Below the pieces are notes generated by a model, which was given only the letters and a program-made list of their open reading frames with translations, was not told the DNA's origin and ran no database searches. Positions 1-7,836 of a stretch of DNA of 64,000 nt are shown piece by piece. The stretch's first letter is position 1, and every line of letters begins with the position of its first letter. The stretch is from Streptomyces glaucescens. Its GTDB lineage: Bacteria; Actinomycetota; Actinomycetes; Streptomycetales; Streptomycetaceae. The stretch is taken from contig NZ_CP009438.1 of NCBI RefSeq assembly GCF_000761215.1, positions 1,458,501 to 1,522,500 of the forward strand, in the 5' to 3' direction. The translations under genes and the position numbers were made by a program.

Positions 1-1645
1 CCAGGGCGGTCGCGAGGGCGTCACCGGTGCTGCGCTGGAGGACGTCGAGGAACCCGGAGCCGAGATAGGCCTGGATGATGCTGTGCGGGAACCGCACCTT
101 GCGGCTGTACGCCTCGACCAGGCCGAGTTGCTCCCCGCGCTCCGCGAACCGCGACAGCACGCTCCGCCAGCAGGCCCCCGAGGCGGTGGGCGACGGCAGG
201 TCCGCGACCCGTCCGGCCAGCTCCTCGAGGATCTCCGGGTGGCGGACCTCGGGTTCCCCGGTCCGCCCGCCGCCTGCCCGCCAGTCGATCAGCTCGTCGA
301 ATCCGACCTCCTGCCGGTCGTTGAGCAGACCGATGCAGGCCAGCGCCGACACCAGGGCGACGGTCTCGCGGCGCTCCTCCTGCGAGATGCCGAACTGGGC
401 GCGCAGGTGGCCGTCGACCAGGGCCTCCACCCATGACCTCAGGAGCCGTACGCGGATGCCCGCACGGTCGCTTCCCCGGGTGTCGATCGGCTCCCGTGGC
501 CTGGCTCCCTGGAGGTGTTCGAGGAGCTGGTGCTGCCGCAGCTGCCGTACGAGCTGCAGGTAGAGCGGCGACTCGGCGACGGCGGCCGTCTCCACGATCC
601 AGTCGAGCCGCCGGTCGTCCGCCCCGGGGCCCTGCTCCACGAGGTACGTGAGCGCGGCCTCGTCGCTGAGCGGTTCGAGGTCGATCACCGCGGCCCGGGT
701 GCCTTCGAGCGCGGCGTGCGGCCGTGAGGCGATCACGAGCGGGATCCCCTGCTGCTCGGCTCGTTCGACGGCCCGGCGGATCAGGCCGTCCCGCTCCGCC
801 TCCCGTTCGTCGTCGGAGAAGGCCTCCTCCAGTCCGTCCGCGATGATGACGGCCTTGTCGTCCATGCACAGCTGCCGCCACACGCGTTCGGCCTGCGACC
901 GGGACAGGACGCCGGGGTCGACCTGGTCGCAGAACCGTTTCTTGGCCAGTTCGCTGAAGTTGAACTCGCCGTTGTCGAGGTCCGCCCTGCGCAGATGGAC
1001 GGGGACGGGAAGTGCTCCCTTCTCGGCCAGTACCTGCGTCAACTGCACCAGCACCGCCGTCTTTCCGCTGCCGACACCGCCGACGAGCACGTACGGCCGG
1101 CGCCAGCGGCGGCTGCGGAGGGCCTGGGCGATGACCGAGCACAGCTCCTTCCTGCCGACCACCTCGTCGATGATCGAACCGGCGGTGGGCACCAGGTCCC
1201 GCGGTCTGCGCCGCGCGATCCGCCGCACCCGCCGGACGGTCCTGAGGTGCTGCAGGTAGAGGAAGGTGACGACGCTCAGCCCGAGGGCGAGGAGCGGCGT
1301 CACGAAGCTGGTGACCGCGCCGCAGGAGAAGGGGTTGTTCGCGCACTCCTCCTCGACGACGCGGGGTCCGGGTCCGGCGATCACCGACACGGCCAGTCCC
1401 ACCCAGGCAAGGAACGCCACCGCGGCGACGGTCGCGAAGACGCGGAGGAAGGTGGCGGGAGTCTTCCGCAGGTGCCAGCGGCGGGCGAGGGGGACCCGGC
1501 GCTCCACCTGCCGTTGAATGCGCAACATCCGCGAGCGCTGGAGCCACTGGGTGGCCAGCCGGGACAGGCGGCGTCCACCGCGCAACAGGAAGGATTCGTT
1601 CGGCGGGCGGCGCTTCCCCTCGGGGTGCCGGATGACCTGACTCAT
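1..1645 (-). CDS. NACHT/STAND-type NTPase with two membrane segments, C-terminus cut by left edge
   Basis: The gene starts at ATG 1643-1645 and runs off the left edge. The first 65 residues are basic. Two hydrophobic stretches (about 66-90 and 110-131) enclose a short loop with Cys101 and Cys108, then a basic stretch leads into an NTPase domain. Walker A is GGVGSGKT (186-193), Walker B is VIIADGLEEAF with Asp267, and a sensor-like IPLVIASRPH follows, which is the NACHT/STAND signature. The rest is helical and Leu/Arg-rich, as in the winged-helix and helical part of such proteins. STAND NTPases act as ligand-gated switches, and many in actinomycetes are of unknown or antiphage function. Here the membrane anchor puts the NTPase in the cytoplasm. 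No partner gene is visible because the downstream side is outside the window. A MITE-like element lies just upstream. The family call is firm; the role is unknown. Confidence 0.8.
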   Translation of the reverse strand, partial: MSQVIRHPEGKRRPPNESFLLRGGRRLSRLATQWLQRSRMLRIQRQVERRVPLARRWHLRKTPATFLRVFATVAAVAFLAWVGLAVSVIAGPGPRVVEEECANNPFSCGAVTSFVTPLLALGLSVVTFLYLQHLRTVRRVRRIARRRPRDLVPTAGSIIDEVVGRKELCSVIAQALRSRRWRRPYVLVGGVGSGKTAVLVQLTQVLAEKGALPVPVHLRRADLDNGEFNFSELAKKRFCDQVDPGVLSRSQAERVWRQLCMDDKAVIIADGLEEAFSDDEREAERDGLIRRAVERAEQQGIPLVIASRPHAALEGTRAAVIDLEPLSDEAALTYLVEQGPGADDRRLDWIVETAAVAESPLYLQLVRQLRQHQLLEHLQGARPREPIDTRGSDRAGIRVRLLRSWVEALVDGHLRAQFGISQEERRETVALVSALACIGLLNDRQEVGFDELIDWRAGGGRTGEPEVRHPEILEELAGRVADLPSPTASGACWRSVLSRFAERGEQLGLVEAYSRKVRFPHSIIQAYLGSGFLDVLQRSTGDALATAL

Positions 1646-1750
1646 CGGTCTTGCCTCGCTGGCCCGGATGAAGATGGTGCCAGGACCAACGCTACGCGGA
1701 CCCCGGCGCCCCCGCACCGGGGAGCCGGGGGCGCTCGGGCACCGCTGCCA

Positions 1751-1933
1751 GGGCCTGTCGTTCGGATCACCCCGGCGTCGCGGGGCCTGGCACGCGCATC
1801 TGCGGCGTTGTCGCCGGTCGCCGACGCTCCGCGTCGACTCCCTCCTCCGCCTCGCAGCCGCACGCACCAGACCCCGCTCGGGTCGGTCGAGAGGCTCCGG
1901 AACTCAAGCCGGGCTGATCCAAACGAAAGACCC
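1751..1933. mobile_element. MITE-like non-autonomous element with 19-bp imperfect terminal inverted repeats
   Basis: The left end GGGCCTGTCGTTCGGATCA (1751-1769) and the reverse complement of the right end (1915-1933), GGGTCTTTCGTTTGGATCA, match at 16 of 19 positions. The interior has no convincing coding frame. Size and ends fit a miniature inverted-repeat element mobilised in trans by an IS transposase; similar ends recur in Streptomyces intergenic DNA as I remember it. No clear target duplication is seen (left flank CCA, right flank TAG). It sits between the NTPase start and the acetyltransferase stop, and its outermost base forms the last base of the acetyltransferase stop codon. Confidence 0.65.
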
Positions 1934-2430
1934 TAGGCCGTCTGGGCGTACGCTCCCGCCTGCTTCTCCAGGATGACCATCGGGACGCCGTCCGCGCCCT
2001 CCTCGATGCCGACCTTCTCGTAGCCCACCCGGCGGTACAGGCGCAGGCCGCTCTCGCTGCGCCGGCCGGTGTGGAGGCGGAACTTCCTGGCGCCGCGCTG
2101 TTCCACGAGGGCGGACTCGGCCGCGCGCAGCAGGCGGGCACCGATGCCGTGGCCCTGGAGGCGGGGGTGGACGCAGAGCTTGCCGATGGCGGCGGCGCCG
2201 TCCTCGGTGACGGTGCCGCGCACCGAGCCGACCACCTCGTCACCGAGCCGGGCGACGAAGACGCAGTCGTCGGCGACCTCGCGGCGGACGGCGTCGAGGG
2301 GCTGGACGAGCGGGTCGATGCGGTAGTTGCCGTACAGCGCGGCCTCGCTCTGGAAGCACAGGTACTGCAGCTTGAAGATCTGCTCGGCGTCCTGGTCGGT
2401 CGCCTCGGAGATGACCACGCTCATGCCCAT
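1933..2430 (-). CDS. GNAT family N-acetyltransferase
   Basis: This is a 165-residue single-domain GNAT protein. The acetyl-CoA binding signature is VHPRLQGHGIGARLL (87-101, pattern Q-x-x-G-x-G), followed by the helix AAESALVEQRGARKF and the typical C-terminal LYRRVGYEKVG strand. Such enzymes transfer an acetyl group from acetyl-CoA to a small-molecule or protein amine; the substrate cannot be read from the sequence. The start at ATG 2430 is preferred over upstream options because GGGAGG lies 9 bases before it; ATG 2424 is an alternative. The stop codon TAG is completed by the terminal base of the adjacent MITE-like element, so the C-terminus may have been altered by that insertion. Confidence 0.85.
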   Translation of the reverse strand: MGMSVVISEATDQDAEQIFKLQYLCFQSEAALYGNYRIDPLVQPLDAVRREVADDCVFVARLGDEVVGSVRGTVTEDGAAAIGKLCVHPRLQGHGIGARLLRAAESALVEQRGARKFRLHTGRRSESGLRLYRRVGYEKVGIEEGADGVPMVILEKQAGAYAQTA

Positions 2431-2474
2431 GTGTGCACGCCTCCCGCTCACCTGTCGCCTGTCGTCCCTCACTC

Positions 2475-2978
2475 CTATCCCCGCGCTCTCCGGGCCGCAA
2501 CCTCCGGTGTGAGCAAACGACGCAGACATCCCAGACATCTGGAACGTTCCGGTCCGAGACTGCCCTGTGAGATACCCAACTCCCCCGAGATCTCCCGGTA
2601 GGTCAGGTCCCGCGGGGAGAACAGCGCCTCCAGCAGCGCGGGGCAGCGCCCGGGCAGCCGGCGCACCGCGTCCCGCAGGTCACGGCGGCGGGCGGCGGCG
2701 AGGGCGAGGTGCTCGGGCGTGGGGCCGGCGGCCTCGGCCGGCTCCTTGTCGTACGGCAGTTCGCGGCGGAGCGTGCGGCGGGTGCGGCGCGCCTCGGCGC
2801 GGACGGCCCGGCGCAGCCAGCGCTCGGGGTCGCGGGGCGGGCCACCGCTGCCGAGGTGTTCCAGGAGGCGCAGCCAGACCGCCTGTTCCAGGTCCGCGGG
2901 CTCGGTGCCGGGGTGCGCCTCGGCGGAGGCCTCCGCCGCGAGCAGCGGGCGCAGCGTGGTGAGCAGCTCGTGCGTCAT
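2475..2978 (-). CDS. Small sigma-70 family (ECF-like) factor or sigma-like regulator
   Basis: This 167-residue protein has a helical N-terminus (region 2-like, about residues 27-72) and a C-terminal helix-turn-helix of the sigma region 4 type (about 104-156: RRLPGRCPALLEALF then YREISGELGISQGSLGPERSR). It would recruit RNA polymerase core to a small set of promoters. It is shorter than most ECF factors and region 2 is weak, so it may be a degenerate sigma or a DNA-binding protein derived from one. No anti-sigma gene is adjacent. The start at ATG 2978 lacks a clear ribosome-binding site; GTG at 2987 in the same frame is possible. Confidence 0.65.
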   Translation of the reverse strand: MTHELLTTLRPLLAAEASAEAHPGTEPADLEQAVWLRLLEHLGSGGPPRDPERWLRRAVRAEARRTRRTLRRELPYDKEPAEAAGPTPEHLALAAARRRDLRDAVRRLPGRCPALLEALFSPRDLTYREISGELGISQGSLGPERSRCLGCLRRLLTPEVAARRARG

Positions 2979-2992
2979 ACGCGGCACGACGA

Positions 2993-3022
2993 GCCGCCCG
3001 GGCGGGAAGTTGCCCGGGCGGC
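2993..3022 (-). terminator. Hairpin terminator after the glycerophosphodiesterase gene
   Basis: A perfect 11-bp stem (2993-3003 paired with 3012-3022) encloses an 8-base loop. It lies 31 bases beyond the stop of the upstream minus-strand phosphodiesterase gene and just before the sigma-like gene. There is no T-run, as is usual for Streptomyces terminators. Confidence 0.6.
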
Positions 3023-3052
3023 CTGCAGTCACTCCGAAAGGAGGGCGATGGT

Positions 3053-4216
3053 TCAATCGTTGACGAACTCCTGGCGGGCCAGCACACCGGTGTCCGGGTG
3101 GTCGGTGAAGACACCGTCGATGCCCGTCGCGAAGTACGCGCGGTACGCGCCGAAGACGTCGCCGTAGCCGTCGGCGTCCGTGCCCCTGCGGAAGTCCGCC
3201 GGGAGGAACGGGTTCTCGTTGCGCAGGGTGTAGGGGTGCAGGACCAGTCCCACCTTGTGGGCGTCGGCGACCAGCGTGGTCGGCCGGGTGAGGCGGCCCG
3301 CCGCGTCCCTCGGTACGACCAGGTCCAGGGTGGGCCCGATGCCCTGGGCGTACGAGGCGATCTCGCGCAGGCCGGCCGGCTTGACCAGGTCGGCGACGGT
3401 GCGCGGGTCGCCGCTCTCGACGAAGTCCCAGGGGCGGGTGCCCGCCCCGGACAGCAGCACCACGAGCGGGTTGTCGACGAGCTTGCCGAGCCGCTGGATG
3501 CTGGTCGGCTCGAAGGACTGCAGGATCACCGGGGAGTTCCACTTGTGCCGGCCGTACGCGCGCAGCAGCTTGGCGACCCGCTCCTCCAGGCCGAGGCCCA
3601 GCTTGCGGAAGTACGTGGGGTGCTTCAGCTCGGGGTAGATCCACACCTGCCTGCCGCGCCGCCTGGTCTGCTCCTCCTGCCAGCGCAGCACCTCCTCGAA
3701 GGTGGGGATCTCCCAGCGGCCGTCGTAGAGGGTGTTGTGCGGGCGGTTGGCGGGGATCCGCTCCTTGGCCCGGAGGGTCTTCAGCTCGGCGAGCGTGAAG
3801 TCCTCGGTGAACCAGCCGGTGGTGGGCACGCCGTCCAGGGTCTTCGTGGTCCTGCGGGCCGCGAACTCGGGGTGGTCGGCGACGTCCGTGGTGCCGCCGA
3901 TCTCCGGCTCGTGACGGCAGACCAGGTGGCCGTCCTTGGTGGGCACGAGGTCACCTGCCTCGACGATGTCGGCGCCCATGTCGAGGGCGAGCTGGTAGGC
4001 GGCCAGGGTGTGCTCGGGACGGTAGCCGCTGGCCCCGCGGTGGCCGATGATCGTCGGCACGGGCAGGCTCCTCAGGCCGCGGCCCTCCTTGCTCGCGTCG
4101 GCCCTCGCGGTGCCGCCCGCCCCCAGGACCGCTCCGCCCGCGCCGAGCACGGCCGCGCCGAGCAGCGCCCGTCGTCCGGGGATGTGGGCGTGTTCGTTCG
4201 TCTCCTGCGTTCCCAT
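3053..4216 (-). CDS. glpQ: Secreted glycerophosphodiester phosphodiesterase
   Basis: The 387-residue protein begins with a twin-arginine-like signal (GRRALLGAAVLGAGGAVLG, about residues 14-32) and then a GDPD TIM barrel. Conserved GDPD residues are visible: GHRG (58-61), PEHT (68-71), Glu86 and Asp89 in EAGDLVPTKDG, and RHEPEIGGTTD starting at 101. The enzyme hydrolyses glycerophosphodiesters to sn-glycerol 3-phosphate and an alcohol, releasing phosphate and carbon from lipid or teichoic-acid-like material outside the cell. The length and the closing motif DGVFTDHPD fit the GlpQ subgroup. ATG 4216 is preceded by AGGAGG at good spacing, so longer in-frame starts are unlikely. A hairpin terminator follows. 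Confidence 0.9.
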   Translation of the reverse strand: MGTQETNEHAHIPGRRALLGAAVLGAGGAVLGAGGTARADASKEGRGLRSLPVPTIIGHRGASGYRPEHTLAAYQLALDMGADIVEAGDLVPTKDGHLVCRHEPEIGGTTDVADHPEFAARRTTKTLDGVPTTGWFTEDFTLAELKTLRAKERIPANRPHNTLYDGRWEIPTFEEVLRWQEEQTRRRGRQVWIYPELKHPTYFRKLGLGLEERVAKLLRAYGRHKWNSPVILQSFEPTSIQRLGKLVDNPLVVLLSGAGTRPWDFVESGDPRTVADLVKPAGLREIASYAQGIGPTLDLVVPRDAAGRLTRPTTLVADAHKVGLVLHPYTLRNENPFLPADFRRGTDADGYGDVFGAYRAYFATGIDGVFTDHPDTGVLARQEFVND

Positions 4217-4736
4217 CGGCGCCTCCTGCGATCTGCTCGGCCGGCGTTCGGCCGTGGTGCGCGCCGATCGTAGGGGGGCGGACATGACCGGGGGGAGGCT
4301 TCGGGTCGAACACATGCATGACGACGGATGGCGTAAGGGCGGCGCAAGGTGACGGACCGTCGGCTTGGCGGGCCCGCCGCGGGGCAACCGGGCGAGGAGG
4401 ACACCCTGCGGGGCCGGACTCCCGGCCGGGCGGCCGGACCCGGCCGGGGTGCGGGTCCGGGGCGCGGTGCGCCGCGGGACCGCGGGCGGGCCGGGTGCGG
4501 TGGTCGCGGCGCCGTCCGTACGGGTGTACGGACCCCCGGCCGCGGGCGATGTCCGTCACACCGTCGCGGGCGCGTCGCGCGCCCTCCCGGGACGGTGCCG
4601 CAGGTAAACGTACGTCAACGGTGCGTAAGGCCGCGGTGAACCCGATGTGCGCGGCCCCACGAACCGCGAGTATCGTCCTCACCTGCACAGACTCATAACG
4701 ATTCGCTCATTGGATCTCTCGACACCGGAGGGCCCG
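4217..4736. other. 520-bp divergent intergenic region, no gene seen
   Basis: This stretch separates the divergent phosphodiesterase and acyltransferase genes and must hold both promoters. I see no credible reading frame, RNA gene or long repeat. The only local symmetries are short, such as ACGTACGT-like bases near 4610. TATCGT at 4671-4676 could be a -10 hexamer for the acyltransferase, but no convincing -35 is placed correctly. Confidence 0.5.
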
Positions 4737-5408
4737 TTGTCCCGCTTCGCGCTCATCAAGGCAGTGCTCGGTCCGATCATGCGCCTGATGTTCCGCCCCC
4801 GGGTGGAGGGCGTGGAGAACATCCCCGGCGAGGGCCCGGTCATCCTGGCCGGCAACCACCTGACCTTCATCGACTCGATGATCCTGCCGCTGGTCTGTGA
4901 CCGGCAGGTCTTCTTCATCGGCAAGGACGAGTACGTCACCGGCAAGGGCCTCAAGGGCCGGCTGATGGCCTGGTTCTTCACCGGGGTCGGCATGATCCCG
5001 GTCGACCGGGACGGCGGCAAGGGCGGCGTGGCCGCGCTGATGACCGGACGCCGGATCCTGGAGGAGGGCAAGGTCTTCGGCATCTACCCCGAGGGCACCC
5101 GCTCGCCCGACGGGCGGCTGTACCGGGGGCGCACCGGTATCGCCCGGCTCACCCTGATGACCGGTGCGCCGGTCGTGCCGTTCGCCATGATCGGCACGGA
5201 CCGGATCCAGCCGGGCGGGGCGGGCATGCCGCGGCCGTGCCGGGTGACGGTGCGGTTCGGCGAGCCGCTGGAGTTCTCCCGGTACGAGGGGATGGACCGG
5301 GACCGGTACGTGCTGCGGGCGGTGACCGACTCGGTGATGACCGAGGTCATGCGGTTGTCCGGGCAGGAGTACGTGGACATGTACGCCACGAAGGCCAAGG
5401 CGGCGTAG
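4737..5408 (+). CDS. 1-acyl-sn-glycerol-3-phosphate acyltransferase family (PlsC-like)
   Basis: The 223-residue protein carries the acyltransferase block NHLTFID (HX4D, His41 and Asp46) and the substrate block YPEGTRSPDG (Glu119, Gly120, Thr121, Arg122), both diagnostic of the PlsC family, with hydrophobic segments that suit membrane association. It likely acylates lysophosphatidic acid or a related lipid at the inner membrane face. I place the start at the rare TTG codon at 4737 because GGAGG ends 5 bases upstream and homology-like sequence begins there; the frame is open further upstream but without features. Its divergent neighbour also acts on phospholipid-derived substrates. A hairpin terminator follows. 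Confidence 0.85.
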   Translation: MSRFALIKAVLGPIMRLMFRPRVEGVENIPGEGPVILAGNHLTFIDSMILPLVCDRQVFFIGKDEYVTGKGLKGRLMAWFFTGVGMIPVDRDGGKGGVAALMTGRRILEEGKVFGIYPEGTRSPDGRLYRGRTGIARLTLMTGAPVVPFAMIGTDRIQPGGAGMPRPCRVTVRFGEPLEFSRYEGMDRDRYVLRAVTDSVMTEVMRLSGQEYVDMYATKAKAA

Positions 5409-5424
5409 GCCCCTCGGCGGTGCG

Positions 5425-5454
5425 CGGCGGGCTGCCGGTCCCGGCGGCCCGCCG
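5425..5454 (+). terminator. Hairpin terminator after the PlsC-like gene
   Basis: An imperfect stem pairs 5425-5437 with 5442-5454 (one mismatch) around a 4-base loop, 16 bases after the acyltransferase stop, followed by TTTCG. Confidence 0.5.
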
Positions 5455-5602
5455 TTTCGTGTGTCCGCGGTCCCCGGCGCGGGCCACGACCACGCCCCCA
5501 GCGGGATGTCTCCGGGGCCCGGGACGCCTGGGGGTCCGCCGGGAGCCCGGACAGCCACTGGGGACGTCTCCGCGGGCCCGGCGTGATCGGCGGGGATTTT
5601 CC

Positions 5603-7165
5603 CTAGCCGCGCCGTTCCCCGTGCCCCTCGGGTGAGCGTCCGGGCCCGGTGTCCTCCAGGCGCTGGCCCCTCAGCATGAACCAGGCGGCGGCCGCCGTGG
5701 CCAGCAGGACCGCCGCGCCCGCGCCCGCCGCGATGGCCAGGCCGTCCACGAAGGACTCGCGGGCCGCGTGGAGCAGGTCCGCCGAGGCCGGGGCCGGCAG
5801 GGCGTGGGCCGCCTCCACCGCGCCGCCCAGCGACTCGTGGGCGCCCTCGGGGGTGCCCGGCGGGGACGGGAAGCCGCGGTAGACGCCGGTCACGATGGAC
5901 CCGAGCAGCGCGATGCCGAGGGCGGCGCCCAGTTCGTACGCCGTCTCGGAGACCGCGGAGGCGGCGCCCGCCTGCTCCTTGGGCACCGAGGCGAGGATGA
6001 CGTCGGCGGTCACGGTGAACGAGAACCCCGCGCCGGCCCCGACGACCAGCAGGGCGGCGCCGAGCAGCGGATAGCCGGTGGACTGGTCGAGGAGCGTCAG
6101 CGAGGCCAGGGCGAGGCCGACCCCGGCGAGGCCGCCGGCCACCACGGACCGCACCGAGAAGCGCCGGGCCGCCGCACCGGCGATCAGACCGGCCGCCACC
6201 GCGCCGAGCGCGGCGGGCAGTTCGGCCAGCCCCGCCTCCAACGGCCGCCTGCCCTGCACGAGCTGGAGGTACTGGGAGAGGAAGAAGACCAGCCCGGACA
6301 GGCCGAGAATGGTCAGCAGGTCGGCCAGGACGGCCCCGCTGAAGCCGTGGTTGCGGAACAGCCGCATGTCCAGCAGCGGGGAGGGCAGGGTGAGCTGGCG
6401 GCGGACGAAGCCGTACAGCGCGGCCCCGCCGAGCAGACCGGCCGCCAGGGTCGCCCACGCGAAGCCGTGCGCGGCGGCCTCCTTCACGGCGTAGACCAGG
6501 CCGATCATGCCCACCAGGGAGAGCAGCACGCTGGGCAGGTCCCACGGGCCCGGGTCCGGGTTGCGGGACTCCGGCAGCAGCTTGCTGCCGACGAGGACCA
6601 GGACCGCCATCACGGGCAGGTTGATCAGGAAGACCGAGCCCCACCAGAAGTGCTCCAGCAGGAAGCCGCCCACGATCGGGCCGACCGCGGTGCCGGCCGA
6701 GGCGGTGGCGCCCCAGATGCCGATGGCGAGGCTGCGCTCGCGCGCGTCGTGGAAGAGGTTGCGGATGAGGGCGAGGGTCGCGGGCATCAGGGTCGCGCCG
6801 GCGACGCCGAGCAGTGCCCGCGCGACGATCAACAGCTCGGGGCTGGTGGCGTAGGCGTTGAGCACGGACACCGCGCCGAACGCGGTGGCGCCGACCAGCA
6901 GGACGCGCTTGCGGCCGACGCGGTCGCCGAGGCTGCCCATGGTGACGAGCAGACCGGCGATGACGAAGGAGTAGACGTCGCCGATCCACAGCAGCTACGT
7001 GCCGGTCGGCGCCAGGTCCTCACTGATGTACGGGGTCGCGAGGCCGAGGACGGTCGCGTCGACGGCCACCAGCAGCACGGCGAGCACGAGGACGGACAGC
7101 GCGAGCCAGCGGCCGGGGCGCTTCACCGCCTCGTTCGCGCTGGCCGGCTGCAAGGTGCGGGTCAT
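5603..7165 (-). pseudogene. DHA2-type MFS drug exporter interrupted by an in-frame amber codon
   Basis: Reading from ATG 7165 gives an N-terminus and first membrane helix (LALSVLVLAVLLVAVDATVL, residues 21-40). Codon 57 is then TAG (6995-6997), and the same frame continues as LLWIGDVYSFVIAGLLVTMGSLGDRVGRKR through a complete 14-helix MFS protein to 5603, with the motif A loop GDRVGRKR intact. Without the stop the protein would be 520 residues, normal for EmrB/QacA-type proton-driven exporters. A CAG-to-TAG change is the simplest explanation, since Gln is common at this position in the family. Translation could restart at ATG 6940, but no ribosome-binding site precedes it and helix 1 would be lost. 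The start overlaps the TetR stop (ATGA), so the pair formed a regulator-exporter operon. A sequencing error is the main alternative. Confidence 0.8.
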
Positions 7166-7713
7166 GGTTCCTCTCTCCGTAGAGCGCCGCCGAGCAGCAG
7201 CTCGGCGATCATGGCCGGGAAGTCGTTGCGGGCGACCTTGCCGTCGAGCACCGACCAGGCGCCCGCGGCGAGCAGGCCGTAGAGGGCTTCGGTGAGCCAG
7301 GCGGGCGACAGGTCGATCCGGAACTCGCCGGTGTCCTGGCCGCGCCGGAAGACCGCGGTGACGCGGCCGTCGATCCGGGCCCAGCCCGCGTTCTGCTCCT
7401 CCCCCTCGAACAGCTGGTTCTCGCTGTAGAGGAAGGCGAGCAGTCCGGTGGCGGGCTCGATCTCGCGGATCAGCCGGCGGACGGCCCCGCCCGCGGGGCC
7501 CTCGTCCAGCCGGGCCCGGTCCAGGGCGGCCTCGCACTCGGCGATGCCCAGTGCCTCCAGTGCCCGGACGAGCGCGTCGCGCCCGGCGAACTGCCGGTGC
7601 AGCGTGGCCCGGCTGATTCCGGCGGCCCTGGCGACCTCGTCCATGGTCGCGGTGGATTTGCGGGTCAGCAGGGCGGCGGCGCTGCGCAGTACGTGCTCTC
7701 GGTCGACGGCCAT
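7162..7713 (-). CDS. TetR family repressor of the adjacent exporter
   Basis: The 183-residue protein has the TetR N-terminal helix-turn-helix (MDEVARAAGISRATLHRQFAGRDAL, about residues 24-48) and a helical C-terminal ligand-binding domain. It would repress itself and the exporter gene whose ATG overlaps its stop. ATG 7713 is chosen; an upstream ATG at 7740 exists in frame, but it lies inside the inverted-repeat operator. One copy of the operator half-site overlaps the chosen start codon, consistent with autorepression. Because the exporter carries a stop codon, this repressor may now control only itself. Confidence 0.85.
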   Translation of the reverse strand: MAVDREHVLRSAAALLTRKSTATMDEVARAAGISRATLHRQFAGRDALVRALEALGIAECEAALDRARLDEGPAGGAVRRLIREIEPATGLLAFLYSENQLFEGEEQNAGWARIDGRVTAVFRRGQDTGEFRIDLSPAWLTEALYGLLAAGAWSVLDGKVARNDFPAMIAELLLGGALRREEP

Positions 7714-7750
7714 GAGACAACCGTAACCCATGTGAGACATGTTTGTCTCA
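7713..7750 (-). promoter_or_regulatory. TetR operator: three TGAGACA half-sites
   Basis: TGAGACA (7733-7739) and TGTCTCA (7744-7750) form a 7+4+7 inverted repeat upstream of the repressor gene. A third TGAGACA lies at 7713-7719, exactly 20 bp from the first and overlapping the start codon. Two sites on one helical face would suit cooperative binding of TetR dimers. Confidence 0.65.
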
Positions 7751-7836
7751 TACTGGGCATGCGTGACTCATGGCCGCGTGACCGAGTGAGGGGTGACCCG
7801 TGACGTGCGGGGTGGGGTGACGGGTGAGGCTGTCCG

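Noticed and set aside
21..1547. A 508-codon minus-strand frame opposite the left edge
   Set aside because: It is Arg-rich with no motif. The NACHT NTPase reads in a different minus-strand frame with Walker motifs in order.
1740..1945. Target-site duplication of the MITE-like element
   Set aside because: Flanks CCA and TAG do not give a convincing direct repeat.
4217..4736. Possible riboswitch or small RNA in the long gap
   Set aside because: No structured or known motif could be supported by eye.
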